Assembly (NCBI GenBank): GCA_002450905.1
Contig: DKAT01000015.1
Coordinates: 1 to 64,000 of the forward strand
Length of the DNA stretch: 64,000 bases
Direction of reading: 5' to 3'
From: Spirochaetia bacterium UBA6919
Lineage (GTDB): Bacteria > Spirochaetota > UBA6919
Shown: positions 38,089 through 45,688 of the stretch, in pieces
Numbering within the stretch: the stretch's first letter is position 1
How the letters are laid out: each line of letters starts with the position of its first letter
Notes under the pieces: model-generated
Databases searched by the model: none
Told to the model about the DNA's origin: nothing
The model's input: the letters and a program-made list of their open reading frames with translations, nothing else
Program-made: the position numbers and the translations under genes

Positions 38089-38165
38089 AAATGGTCAACG
38101 GATGGTTCGACTACGCTCACCAACCGTTTTAGAAGATTTTGACTTCAATTTTAAAAGATTATTGA
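38089..38165. repeat. REP-like dispersed repeat, copy B, with hairpin
   Basis: Matches 8600-8678. The core AACGGATGGT and ACCAACCGTT are inverted repeats (one mismatch in ten) separated by the loop TCGACTACGCTC, giving a stem-loop on either strand. Intergenic. The shared sequence continues ~40 bases past the hairpin, so the repeated unit is larger than the palindrome. Confidence 0.75.
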
Positions 38166-38244
38166 TATACATAGATAAAAAAAACAAAAAGTTGTAAAAT
38201 ATTAATTGACTTTTTTATAGTTTTTTAATAATTAGGAGATTCAT

Positions 38245-38766
38245 ATGGATAATGTTGTTTTTATGATTAATTTATCAATTAGTATTATATTGATTTTTAC
38301 AATAATTTATTTCTATTTTAATAGAAATAAGCTAAATAAAGAAATTAATGATTTGAAAACAGAAAAAGAAAATTTAAACAAAGAAATTGAACGAAAAGAA
38401 AGAGTCATTTTGAAACTTAAAAATGAAAAAGGCGAACAAGCAAAGTCAATTCGTGTTTCAGAAAACGAACATACAGAAACAAAACTGAAGTTAATAGAAG
38501 CTAAATCTCAGGTAAGAAAAGTTGAAGTAAATTATTTTTCAGAAATTAAAACAAATGAAGCTTTATTTTCTCATACTTATACTATAAATTATTACCAGCA
38601 ATTTCTTGTTGATGGTTTACCTGTTGGTTCCCCAACATGGATTTCTCGAAATGAATTAAAAAAATACGATAAAGAACAGATAAATAAAACATTAGAAAGC
38701 TTTATAAAGCCAATTTTAGAAGCTGGTGTGAAATCCTTAACAGCTTATGCAAATTTAATTAAATAG
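38245..38766 (+). CDS. Membrane-anchored coiled-coil protein (173 aa)
   Basis: One N-terminal membrane helix (~6-25, FMINLSISIILIFTIIYFYF), then a Lys/Glu-rich coiled coil (~28-95) with leucine/isoleucine heptads, and a C-terminal ~70-residue domain (HTYTINYYQQFLVDGLPVGS, QINKTLESFIKPILEAG). I do not recognise the last domain. TAGGAG precedes the ATG. It is the first of a run of five small plus-strand ORFs ending at 39599. Confidence 0.75.
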   Translation: MDNVVFMINLSISIILIFTIIYFYFNRNKLNKEINDLKTEKENLNKEIERKERVILKLKNEKGEQAKSIRVSENEHTETKLKLIEAKSQVRKVEVNYFSEIKTNEALFSHTYTINYYQQFLVDGLPVGSPTWISRNELKKYDKEQINKTLESFIKPILEAGVKSLTAYANLIK

Positions 38767-38816
38767 CATTAATTATTATATCGAATATAATTAACTTGTA
38801 AGTAGTGGAGGAAATT

Positions 38817-38942
38817 ATGGCAGATTTTATAACTGCATTTTGTAAGGTTTGTATAAAAAAAACAACACATATCATTAGTGCCGATGGAAAAACAGCTACA
38901 TGTAGGTCATGTGGGCATAGTTTTCCATATAGCAAAAGTTAG
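38817..38942 (+). CDS. 41-residue zinc-ribbon protein
   Basis: A 41-codon ORF with an excellent ribosome site (GTGGAGG five bases before the ATG). Two CxxC knuckles, FCKVC (Cys9, Cys12) and CRSCGH (Cys29, Cys32), are 17 residues apart, as in rubredoxin-like zinc ribbons. No other domain. Likely a small metal-binding adaptor; role unknown. It lies between the coiled-coil gene and the frameshifted ORF. Confidence 0.7.
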   Translation: MADFITAFCKVCIKKTTHIISADGKTATCRSCGHSFPYSKS

Positions 38943-38960
38943 AAAAATTTGGAGGTTAAA

Positions 38961-39162
38961 ATGAAAAAGGAAGAAAAAAAAAGGAATAGTAAAAAAAACC
39001 GTAGATGATGCTAAATCCTGTTTTATAAATGGTGATAAAAAATCATGTGATAATACTAGAAGAAGAGCAGAGACTGGAATAAAGTTTCTTGAGATATTTA
39101 AGAAAAAAAAAATAATTTCCTATAATTTTAAAAACCTTTTTCCAAGAAGGGGTCGTTGGTAA
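38961..39162 (+). pseudogene. Small ORF split by a frameshift at a run of nine A
   Basis: GGAGG precedes the ATG at 38961. The reading frame runs into (A)9 at about 38973-38981 and then stops early at TGA after 15 codons. One base fewer in the A run would join it to a 60-codon frame (38983-39162) reading GIVKKTVDDAKSCFINGDKKSC and then RRRAETGIKFLEIFKKKK, a basic protein of ~66 residues. Either a decayed gene, a sequencing error or slippage-controlled expression. The strong ribosome site argues that it is or was translated. Confidence 0.5.
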
Positions 39163-39189
39163 AAACTGATATACTGAGGTAAAATTAGA

Positions 39190-39414
39190 ATGGGTAAAGT
39201 TAGTGTTACATTTAATACAAATATTTCTGATGAATCCAATTGGAAACGGTATCTGGAGTTTCAAGCCAAGGTGAATAGTCAAGGAACTGGGGGTGTTTTT
39301 GAACACTGTTTCTCTGATGGTACTGTTTATGTGGGGAAGGTGAAGTTTCCGAAAGATGGGAATCCTGCGGGGAGAGCTATTTTTGAGATTATTCAGCAGC
39401 CGTTTAAGGGGTAA
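39190..39414 (+). CDS. Hypothetical protein (74 aa)
   Basis: Unrecognised small beta-rich protein (KVSVTFNTNISDESNW, FSDGTVYVGKVKFPKDG). GAGG lies about 11 bases before the ATG. Codons here use G in the third position much more than the genes to the left, suggesting a different history. Five bases separate it from the next ORF, so the two form a pair. Confidence 0.65.
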   Translation: MGKVSVTFNTNISDESNWKRYLEFQAKVNSQGTGGVFEHCFSDGTVYVGKVKFPKDGNPAGRAIFEIIQQPFKG

Positions 39415-39419
39415 AAATT

Positions 39420-39599
39420 ATGAGTGTGCCAAAGTGGTTTATTGAAGCCATAGATATTATGCGAGATAATCATATAGAGAGTGATACCATTACCTGGACG
39501 CCTTCTGAGAATCCTGAGGCTGAGGAGTTGAAGGTTTATAATCAGCGGTTGAAAGAGGGGGTTCGGTTGAGGAATAAGATTAAACCTCCAGGGAAGTGA
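39420..39599 (+). CDS. Hypothetical protein (59 aa)
   Basis: A 59-codon ORF with AAGGGG eight bases before the ATG, just after the 74-residue ORF. Helical and charged: PKWFIEAIDIMRDNHIE, then ENPEAEELKVYNQRLKEGV. No known family. The pairing of two small proteins, the first beta-rich and the second helical, has the shape of a toxin-antitoxin pair, but no family motif supports that. Confidence 0.6.
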   Translation: MSVPKWFIEAIDIMRDNHIESDTITWTPSENPEAEELKVYNQRLKEGVRLRNKIKPPGK

Positions 39600-40023
39600 G
39601 GTGGGGTTTTGAGATTGCCACGCTCCTTTCAGTCGCTTGCAATGACATTGGATCGGGGAAATTATTAAAAGTTGGATTGTGAAATATTTTTATACATTGT
39701 GTTGAATTGGGGTGGTTGGTGTCGAGGAGAGGAGAATGGTATTATGGGGGAGAGTTTGTTGAGAGATGTTATTTGAGATTCTGAATCCAGTTCAGCATGA
39801 CAGACTAGGGGTTCAGCATGACGATTTTAGATGTCCAGAATGAGAGGTGGGGGTGTCAGAATGATAGTTAGTGGGTTTAGGATGACTGTTAGGGTGGCTG
39901 GGTAACAATTTGGGATGATAAGGCTGGAAGGGTCGGTTTTTTTTAAAGTGTAATTTTGATGTGTAAATCACATATTCTATTCCAATCTGTTATCCATCTC
40001 ATGTCTCTATTGTTTAAACTCAT
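39600..40023. repeat. REP-like repeat cluster, G-rich on the plus strand
   Basis: Contains GAGATTGCCACGCTC...GCTTGCAATGACA (39611-39645), with ATTGC/GCAAT arms, and from ~39776 a degenerate series of ~21-base units built on TTCAGCATGAC (ATTCTGAATCCAG, TTCAGCATGACAGACT, TTCAGCATGACGATT, TCCAGAATGAGAGG, TCAGAATGATAG, TTTAGGATGACTG). Such words occur as dispersed palindromes in many unrelated genomes. There is no ORF with a ribosome site; moxR ends at 40024 on the other strand. Confidence 0.6.
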
Positions 40024-41010
40024 TCACTCCGATAATTTCAGGATGTGATCGATGATTTGTTTTGTGGATAATTTTGTTGAAACGGCGGAGAAGTTTAAGA
40101 TAATTCTGTGTTTTAAGATAGGGTAGATTACTTTGTGAATATCTTCTTTTGTGACAGAGTAATTTCCGTTGAGAGCGGCATTGGCTTTTGAGGCGATGAC
40201 AATATTTTGAGAAGCTCTGGGTCCTGCTCCGAATGCTACGGCATCTTTAATATAGGAGTCTGTTGTGGATTGGGGGCGTGTGCTTGCTACCAGTTTTACA
40301 GCATAGCTGATAATCTTTTCTGAAATGGGGATGTGTTCAATGAAATTCTGGAACGATCTTAATTCCTCCTGTCCAATGACTGTATTTATATTTTCAATGT
40401 TAAAATAATTTTTTTTAGAAGCGATTTGAACTTCCTCTTGAAATTGTGGGTAATCCAGGTCGATATTAAAGAGAAATCGATCGAGTTGTGCTTCAGGTAA
40501 CATGTATGTCCCCTCTTGCTCAATGGGATTTTCTGTGGCAAGGACGAAGAAGGGGAGGTCCAGGGTATATGTTTTTCCATAAACGGTTACCTGTTTCTCC
40601 TGCATGGCTTGTAAGAGTGCTGATTGGGTTTTTGGGGGTGTTCTATTGATTTCATCTGCCAGAACAATGTTTGCGAAGATGGGTCCTTTTACAAACTTGA
40701 AATGCCTGTGTCCTTTAGAATCTTCTTCTATGATTTCTGTTCCAGTAACATCAGCAGGCATGAGATCCGGGGTGAATTGGATACGACTGAAGGATAGATC
40801 AAGAACTTTAGCCAGACTATGGACGATAAGGGTTTTTGCAAGTCCCGGTACACCGTGTAAAATACAATGTCCATCCGCTAGGAGAGCTATGAGGAGCAGA
40901 TCAAGAATTTTTTTTTGCCCTATGATGGATTTTGATAATTCTTTCAGGATGTTTTGCTGGAAATGATGGATTTTATTTATCATCTCCTCTGGTTTGATAC
41001 TTGTTTCCAT
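40024..41010 (-). CDS. MoxR-family AAA+ ATPase
   Basis: 328 residues. Walker A in HGVPGLAKT (~55-63), Walker B/sensor region LADEINRTPPKTQSALLQAM, sensor 1 LATENPIEQEGTYMLPEAQL, arginine-finger DRF, and sensor 2 GAGPRASQNIV, then the C-terminal lid ending IIDHILKLSE. MoxR proteins are chaperone-like ATPases that usually work with VWA-domain proteins encoded next to them; no VWA or DUF58 gene is present here, which is unusual. It follows the 29-residue ribosomal-protein gene by 33 bases on the same strand. A decayed copy of its 3' end lies at 34083-34160. Confidence 0.92.
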   Translation of the reverse strand: METSIKPEEMINKIHHFQQNILKELSKSIIGQKKILDLLLIALLADGHCILHGVPGLAKTLIVHSLAKVLDLSFSRIQFTPDLMPADVTGTEIIEEDSKGHRHFKFVKGPIFANIVLADEINRTPPKTQSALLQAMQEKQVTVYGKTYTLDLPFFVLATENPIEQEGTYMLPEAQLDRFLFNIDLDYPQFQEEVQIASKKNYFNIENINTVIGQEELRSFQNFIEHIPISEKIISYAVKLVASTRPQSTTDSYIKDAVAFGAGPRASQNIVIASKANAALNGNYSVTKEDIHKVIYPILKHRIILNFSAVSTKLSTKQIIDHILKLSE

Positions 41011-41043
41011 CGATAGGACCAGTTAGTAATTCAGAATATTAGA

Positions 41044-41133
41044 TTATTTTTTCTTATGACGATTTGCACGTCGTTTCTTTTTTCGCTTATGTTTAGCGAT
41101 TTTAGCCCGTCGACGTTTTTTTCCAGAAGGCAT
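41044..41133 (-). CDS. 29-residue basic ribosomal protein (mS38/bS22, AURKAIP1/COX24-like)
   Basis: ATG at 41133 with AAGGAG seven bases upstream, TAA at 41044. The product starts MPSGKKRRRAKIAKHKRKKK and ends RRANRHKKK. It closely resembles the tiny AURKAIP1/COX24-domain proteins annotated in Bacteroidota (MPSGKKRKRHKMATHKRKKR...), which correspond to mitochondrial mS38 and mycobacterial bS22 and bind the small ribosomal subunit. It is well below common gene-calling size limits. It precedes moxR on the same strand. Confidence 0.8.
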   Translation of the reverse strand: MPSGKKRRRAKIAKHKRKKKRRANRHKKK

Positions 41134-41465
41134 AGTTACTCCTTTTTAATTTTTAAATATTTCTATAATTTTAATTTATACTTTTTTATAAGATTAATGT
41201 TGATTCGGCTTGGCACACCAACCGGATTTGGTGATCCTGGTTTCAATAATTGTTAAGTATAAGTATATTATTTTGGATAGTTTTTCCTGTGATTCTCCTG
41301 TCTTTTTCCTGTCTCCCGGTAAACTTATTATAATATGACAGGAATTTGAATATATACTGATATAATCTTTTTAATATAATTGATTTATGTCAAATATACG
41401 ATTTAAACAGCAAATGGATCGATTGAAAGCTATAATATAATAAAAAAAACATAAGTTGTAAAATC
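41134..41465. other. 332-base gap with one triple-iteration element
   Basis: Lies between manC and the 29-residue gene, both on the minus strand. It holds element copy 4 (41280-41313) and otherwise AT-rich sequence. Any promoter for the 29-residue gene should be at 41140-41200, but I see no convincing -35/-10 pair there. Confidence 0.5.
41280..41313 (-). repeat. 33-bp triple-iteration element, variant copy 4
   Basis: On the minus strand: ACAGGAAAAAG, ACAGGAGAATC, ACAGGAAAAAC. This is the same layout as the other three copies, including the divergent AATC end of the middle unit, but with CA in place of TG in all three iterations (ACAGG for ATGGG). A flanking CCGGGAG precedes it. Confidence 0.7.
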
Positions 41466-42548
41466 TTAGAGGAAATTCTTATAATTTTCCTCTTCAGAAA
41501 TGGATTTAATAAGTTCTTTCAGTTTGTGTTCGTTATTTTTGTTACAAATTAAGATGGCATCGGGGGTTTTAATAATAACGAGATCTTTTAGTCCTACAGC
41601 ACCAATGAGGGTATTTTTATCCCCGAGGATAATGGTGTCGCTGGTGTCGATGGAAATGACCTGTCCTGAGATTATATTATTATTTTCATCGGAATTGAGG
41701 CAACGATAGGTGGAAGACCAGGTGCTGATATCATCCCATTGGAAACTCCCTTTGATACAGAGAATATTACGACTTTTTTCCATAATACCATAATCAATGG
41801 ATATTTTGGGGAAGTTTTCAAATAATTTTTCTTTGACCGATTCCTCATTATAATGACCAATGGAATCGGCTATTTCCAGGGTTGCACTGTAGATTTCTGG
41901 AAGGTATTTTGATAATTCTTCGAGGAAGGTTTGAGTTTCAAAGATATAGATACCACTGTTCCAAAGATAATTACCCGATTGGATGTATTGGTTTGCCTTG
42001 CTGTATTGGGGTTTTTCAATAAATTGTTTCACTTCATAAGCATTTGTACCACTTTCCTGACTGATTTCATAGCCGATTTCGATGTATCCATAAGAGGTTT
42101 CAACACGGGATGGCTGGATACCAATAGTTATTATACAGGATGTAGATTTGGCGATTTGGTAAGCATTATCAATTGATTGAATCAGCATGTGATGATCGTT
42201 TATTATATGATCCACAGGAAATATTGCCATTATAGCACCGGGGAATTTCTTTTCGATATAGGCTGAACAAAGTGCTATAGCCGGGGCGGTGTCTCTAGTA
42301 GCTGGTTCTATGATGAAATTATCGGGATTTAAATCTTGTAGTTCTGAAGCGATTTTTTCCTTGTATTGGAGATTGGTTGCTATGAATATCTGATCTTTGG
42401 GGATGAAACTCAGGATGCGAAGATAAGTTTGTTTAATCATGGAGTGTTCGCTGAATAATTTTAAGAATTGTTTGGGTTTTGAAGATCGGCTGAGGGGCCA
42501 GAAACGTTCACCGTGACCTCCAGCAAGTATTACAGCGATATTTGTCAT
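41466..42548 (-). CDS. manC: Mannose-1-phosphate guanylyltransferase
   Basis: Makes GDP-mannose from mannose 1-phosphate and GTP for surface polysaccharide or glycan synthesis. 360 residues: nucleotide-binding GGHGERFWPLSRSSKPKQFL at ~11-30, EPATRDTAPAIALCSAY, the FPVDHIINDH metal region and the VKQFIEKPQYSKA motif. It lacks the phosphomannose-isomerase cupin domain found in longer ManC proteins. Start at the ATG at 42548, one base after the miaA stop, preceded by AAGG; the frame itself opens 18 bases earlier. Third gene of yicC-miaA-manC. Confidence 0.93.
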   Translation of the reverse strand: MTNIAVILAGGHGERFWPLSRSSKPKQFLKLFSEHSMIKQTYLRILSFIPKDQIFIATNLQYKEKIASELQDLNPDNFIIEPATRDTAPAIALCSAYIEKKFPGAIMAIFPVDHIINDHHMLIQSIDNAYQIAKSTSCIITIGIQPSRVETSYGYIEIGYEISQESGTNAYEVKQFIEKPQYSKANQYIQSGNYLWNSGIYIFETQTFLEELSKYLPEIYSATLEIADSIGHYNEESVKEKLFENFPKISIDYGIMEKSRNILCIKGSFQWDDISTWSSTYRCLNSDENNNIISGQVISIDTSDTIILGDKNTLIGAVGLKDLVIIKTPDAILICNKNNEHKLKELIKSISEEENYKNFL

Positions 42549-42549
42549 A

Positions 42550-43509
42550 TTAAGACCTTGATTCACTTAAGTTTAATAATTCGGGAGTTTGCAAGAAATC
42601 ATGGATAGAGGATTTTATACCTGATATATCAGTGGGATAGAACCATTTAGTGTTTTCCATATGGTTAAATAATGTCCACTGACGTTTTGCGAATCGTCGG
42701 GTGTCCCTTTTGAAAAGCCGTATCGTTTCGGGCAGACCAGTCATGCCATTGAGGTGATTATAGAAATGTTTATATCCTATTGCCTGCATGGATTGGTGAT
42801 GTAGGTTGAGTCCTTCGTCTATGAGTGCTTGTACCTCATTAATCAGCCCATTATTTATAATTTCATTGCACCGTTGGTCAATTCTGTGGTATAATTCCTG
42901 ACGATCCATAGTGAGCCCTATTTGTATAAAGTTATATTGAGAATTTTTTTTCTGAGATGACCAAAATTGTGATAAGGGCTTTGATGTCATTTCGTAGACC
43001 TCGAGAGCACGGATAATCCTTTTTTTATCATTGGGATGAATTTTATCAGCTGAATTGGGGTCAATACTTGATAATCGTTGGTGCAATAAGTATAATCCAT
43101 TGTTCTGAACTTCAGACTCCAGATGGGAGCGTATCTCTGGGTTTGCTGAAGGTCCTTTAAAGAGTCCATCGATAAGTGTTTTGAAATAGAATCCTGTTCC
43201 CCCTACGATGAAAGGGATTTTACCGCGATGAATAATTTCCGGGATTAATTGATTGCAGTGGTTAAGAAATTCCTGGACTGTGTACGAAGATGTTGGGGGT
43301 AGAATGTCAATGAGGTGATGTGGGACAAGATTTCTCTCTTCTATTGAGATTTTAGCGGTACCTATATCCATATTTCTATAGATTTGCATGGAATCTGCAC
43401 TGATGATTTCTCCGATATTCCTTGCTAATTCAATAGAGAGATTAGATTTTCCACAAGCAGTGGGTCCATAGATTAAAATTACTTTAGGAGGCTCAAAACT
43501 ATTTTTCAT
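42550..43509 (-). CDS. miaA: tRNA dimethylallyltransferase
   Basis: Adds a dimethylallyl group to A37 of tRNAs reading UNN codons. 319 residues with P-loop YGPTACGKS (~14-22), SADSMQIYRNMDIGTAK (~38-54), VGGTGFYFKTLIDGL (~102-116) and the C-terminal RRFAKRQWTLFNHM tRNA-contact segment. The ATG overlaps the yicC stop (ATGA), so the two are translationally coupled. All key residues appear intact. Confidence 0.96.
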   Translation of the reverse strand: MKNSFEPPKVILIYGPTACGKSNLSIELARNIGEIISADSMQIYRNMDIGTAKISIEERNLVPHHLIDILPPTSSYTVQEFLNHCNQLIPEIIHRGKIPFIVGGTGFYFKTLIDGLFKGPSANPEIRSHLESEVQNNGLYLLHQRLSSIDPNSADKIHPNDKKRIIRALEVYEMTSKPLSQFWSSQKKNSQYNFIQIGLTMDRQELYHRIDQRCNEIINNGLINEVQALIDEGLNLHHQSMQAIGYKHFYNHLNGMTGLPETIRLFKRDTRRFAKRQWTLFNHMENTKWFYPTDISGIKSSIHDFLQTPELLNLSESRS

Positions 43510-44372
43510 TCGATATTTCGGATTTGCTCCTTGATTTGTTCCAGGGTATTTTTCATATTTATGATATGAGTTGATACGACATGCTGATTGATCTTGTTGC
43601 CTATGGTATTCATTTCGCGTAGAATCTCCTGAGTGAGGAATTCCAGTTTTCTACCCACCTGATCTTCTGTGTGGATTATGTGATCAAATTGGTTTAAGTG
43701 GTGATTCAGTCTTTCAATCTCCTCGTTTACATCCATTTTAGATGCAAGAATACCCGCTTCCATGAGAACCCTTTGTTCATCGTAAGTATTATTTAAAAGA
43801 TCTTTTAATTTCGATTTTATTTTATCGATATAGGGTTCTATACTTTGGGGGATAAGTTCTTTGACTTGTTTGAAATCATTTTGGATATTGTTGTAAAGCT
43901 CTTCTATATTATGAAGGGTTGATGTTCCTTCGAGTTTTTTTTGTGCGGATAAGGTGTTCAGGGCTTTATCAAGGTATGGTTGAATAAGGTTCCATATTTT
44001 TTCTAAATCTCGATCAGATTGAATATTGAGAATACTTTCTGTATTGATGAAATGATTTAATTGAATATTATCCTGCAGTTTTAACTCATCGATAATTTGT
44101 TGATAAACATTGAAATAAGCCTTTGTGAGGGGAAGATTTAATGAGATATTGATACTTGGGTTAAGATCAATTATTTTTATAACTAATTTAATTTTACCCC
44201 GTTTTGCATGATCAGAAACCTGTTGTTTGATTATTTGATCGTAGGATAAAAAATAACTGGGGCAGTCAATGTAGATATCAAGAAAACGGCTATTTAATGA
44301 TTGGATTTCAATGGATATCTGGTAATTGTCGATAATTTCCTCGATATAGGCATATCCTGTCATACTGAGCAT
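43506..44372 (-). CDS. yicC: YicC-family endoribonuclease
   Basis: 288 residues of the YicC/YloC stress-related RNase family. N-terminal MLSMTGYAYIEE and SLNSRFLDIYIDCPSYF; C-terminal DUF1732 with DEQRVLMEAGILASKMDVNE (carboxylate-rich metal site), VGRKLEFLTQEILREMNTIG, and an acidic final helix. It usually neighbours gmk; here it leads miaA and manC instead. The starting ATG gives the family's normal N-terminus. The divergent gap to ctaA holds the likely promoters of both. Confidence 0.93.
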   Translation of the reverse strand: MLSMTGYAYIEEIIDNYQISIEIQSLNSRFLDIYIDCPSYFLSYDQIIKQQVSDHAKRGKIKLVIKIIDLNPSINISLNLPLTKAYFNVYQQIIDELKLQDNIQLNHFINTESILNIQSDRDLEKIWNLIQPYLDKALNTLSAQKKLEGTSTLHNIEELYNNIQNDFKQVKELIPQSIEPYIDKIKSKLKDLLNNTYDEQRVLMEAGILASKMDVNEEIERLNHHLNQFDHIIHTEDQVGRKLEFLTQEILREMNTIGNKINQHVVSTHIINMKNTLEQIKEQIRNIE

Positions 44373-44546
44373 ATTGGTACTATTTTCCTGACAATTAATT
44401 TGTATAAAAATAATATAATAACCTGAAATAGAACAATATTTTATTTAAATCGGAGTTGATTTAATTGATATCATTGAAAATTGGATAAGGATTGATTATT
44501 TTTAGCGGATTATATTAAGAATGACATGTTATTGAAAGGAAAATAT

Positions 44547-45641
44547 ATGGATATTGATACTTTACATCATCGAATAGCGAAATGGCTTATTGTTTGTGCT
44601 GTGACAGTAGTTCTTATTATGATGCTGGGTGCTGCAACACGTCTTACGGGATCTGGATTGTCAATTGTTTATATTACAATATTTCATGGCGTTATTCCCC
44701 CGACAAGTGATACGGAATGGAATGATATTTTTGAGCAGTATAAAAAAACCCCTCAATATGAAACAACTTACCGAAAACAGATGTCATTGGGTGATTTTAA
44801 GTCTATATTCTGGCTGGAATATCTTCATCGGCTTGTTGCGAGAGTATTGGCGGTAGTAATATTCCTCATCCCATTTTTATATTTTCTAATAAGATATTAT
44901 TTTATACACAAGATTCTCTCTACGAAAATTATTTTACAAATTGTCTTGATGTTTGTTTTGGGCGGCTTACAGGCGATTATCGGATGGATCATGGTGAAAA
45001 GTGGCTTAAGTCCATCAACGGCACACATTCATGGGGATACGGTGAGTGTGAGTCCTTATCGGCTTGTGATTCATATGGGGCTGGCAGTTATTATATATTC
45101 CTATATTTTATGGGTTATTGCTAAGTTATGGAAGAATCCACAGGAAGAACAGGTTCAGGCAGATTATAATAGTTTGAAGAAGATAAGTTTATTGATTACA
45201 GTCATATTATTCATCGCGATTATTTCAGGAGCATTTTTAGCAGGTATTCAGGGCGGGACTATATATCAAAGCTTCCCACTGATGCATGGATATTTAATAC
45301 CACCGGATTATTTTAGCCCTAATTATAGCTTTATAAGAAACTTCTTTGAGAACAAAACCGCAGTCCAGTTCCACCACAGGGTATTGACGATATTGTCCCT
45401 TATCCTGATCATTGCCTTCTGGTGTTATTCCAGACGATTTAAATTAAGTAGAGGATTCAGATTATTATTCAATGGATTCCTTGGTGCTGGTCTGATTCAA
45501 ATTATTTTGGGTATAGTCACCCTATTGTCTTTCATACCCAGGGACTTATTTACGGTATACATAGCTAGTATTCATCAGGGAGGAGGAATAATTCTATTCA
45601 CTGTTTCTTTACTGATATTATTTAAATTAAAGAGGTTATGA
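44547..45641 (+). CDS. ctaA: Heme A synthase (CtaA/COX15)
   Basis: Oxidises heme O to heme A in the membrane for aa3-type cytochrome oxidase. 364 residues with about eight membrane segments. Type II signature: AATRLTGSGLSIV, GVIPPTSDTEWNDIFEQYKK, SLGDFKSIFWLEYLHRL; haem-ligand-type histidines in EYLHRL, VIHMGLAV, FHHRVLTI and SIHQGGG. After SIV it reads YITIFHG where many relatives have a Trp-Lys pair. The cysteine pairs of the Bacillus-type enzyme are absent. ATG at 44547 has AAAGGA seven bases upstream and is preferred over an ATG 21 bases earlier. No ctaB or oxidase subunits are in the window. Confidence 0.9.
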   Translation: MDIDTLHHRIAKWLIVCAVTVVLIMMLGAATRLTGSGLSIVYITIFHGVIPPTSDTEWNDIFEQYKKTPQYETTYRKQMSLGDFKSIFWLEYLHRLVARVLAVVIFLIPFLYFLIRYYFIHKILSTKIILQIVLMFVLGGLQAIIGWIMVKSGLSPSTAHIHGDTVSVSPYRLVIHMGLAVIIYSYILWVIAKLWKNPQEEQVQADYNSLKKISLLITVILFIAIISGAFLAGIQGGTIYQSFPLMHGYLIPPDYFSPNYSFIRNFFENKTAVQFHHRVLTILSLILIIAFWCYSRRFKLSRGFRLLFNGFLGAGLIQIILGIVTLLSFIPRDLFTVYIASIHQGGGIILFTVSLLILFKLKRL

Positions 45642-45688
45642 CAAAAAAGACTTTTTAATTTTAATTTATTTATTATTATTAATTCAGT

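Noticed and set aside
38203..38232. TTGACT...ATAATT as a promoter for the coiled-coil gene
   Set aside because: The -10 would overlap the ribosome site, leaving no room for a leader.
39190..39599. Toxin-antitoxin pair
   Set aside because: The gene arrangement fits, but neither protein shows a known toxin or antitoxin motif; kept as two hypothetical genes.
34083..40100. Exact attL/attR sites of an integrative element at the two moxR 3' ends
   Set aside because: The two stretches match at about three quarters of bases with a frameshift, far from the identity expected of att duplications, and no integrase is present.
41056..41256. Plus-strand 66-codon open frame
   Set aside because: It is the reverse of the 29-residue ribosomal-protein gene, which has a proper Shine-Dalgarno and family sequence.
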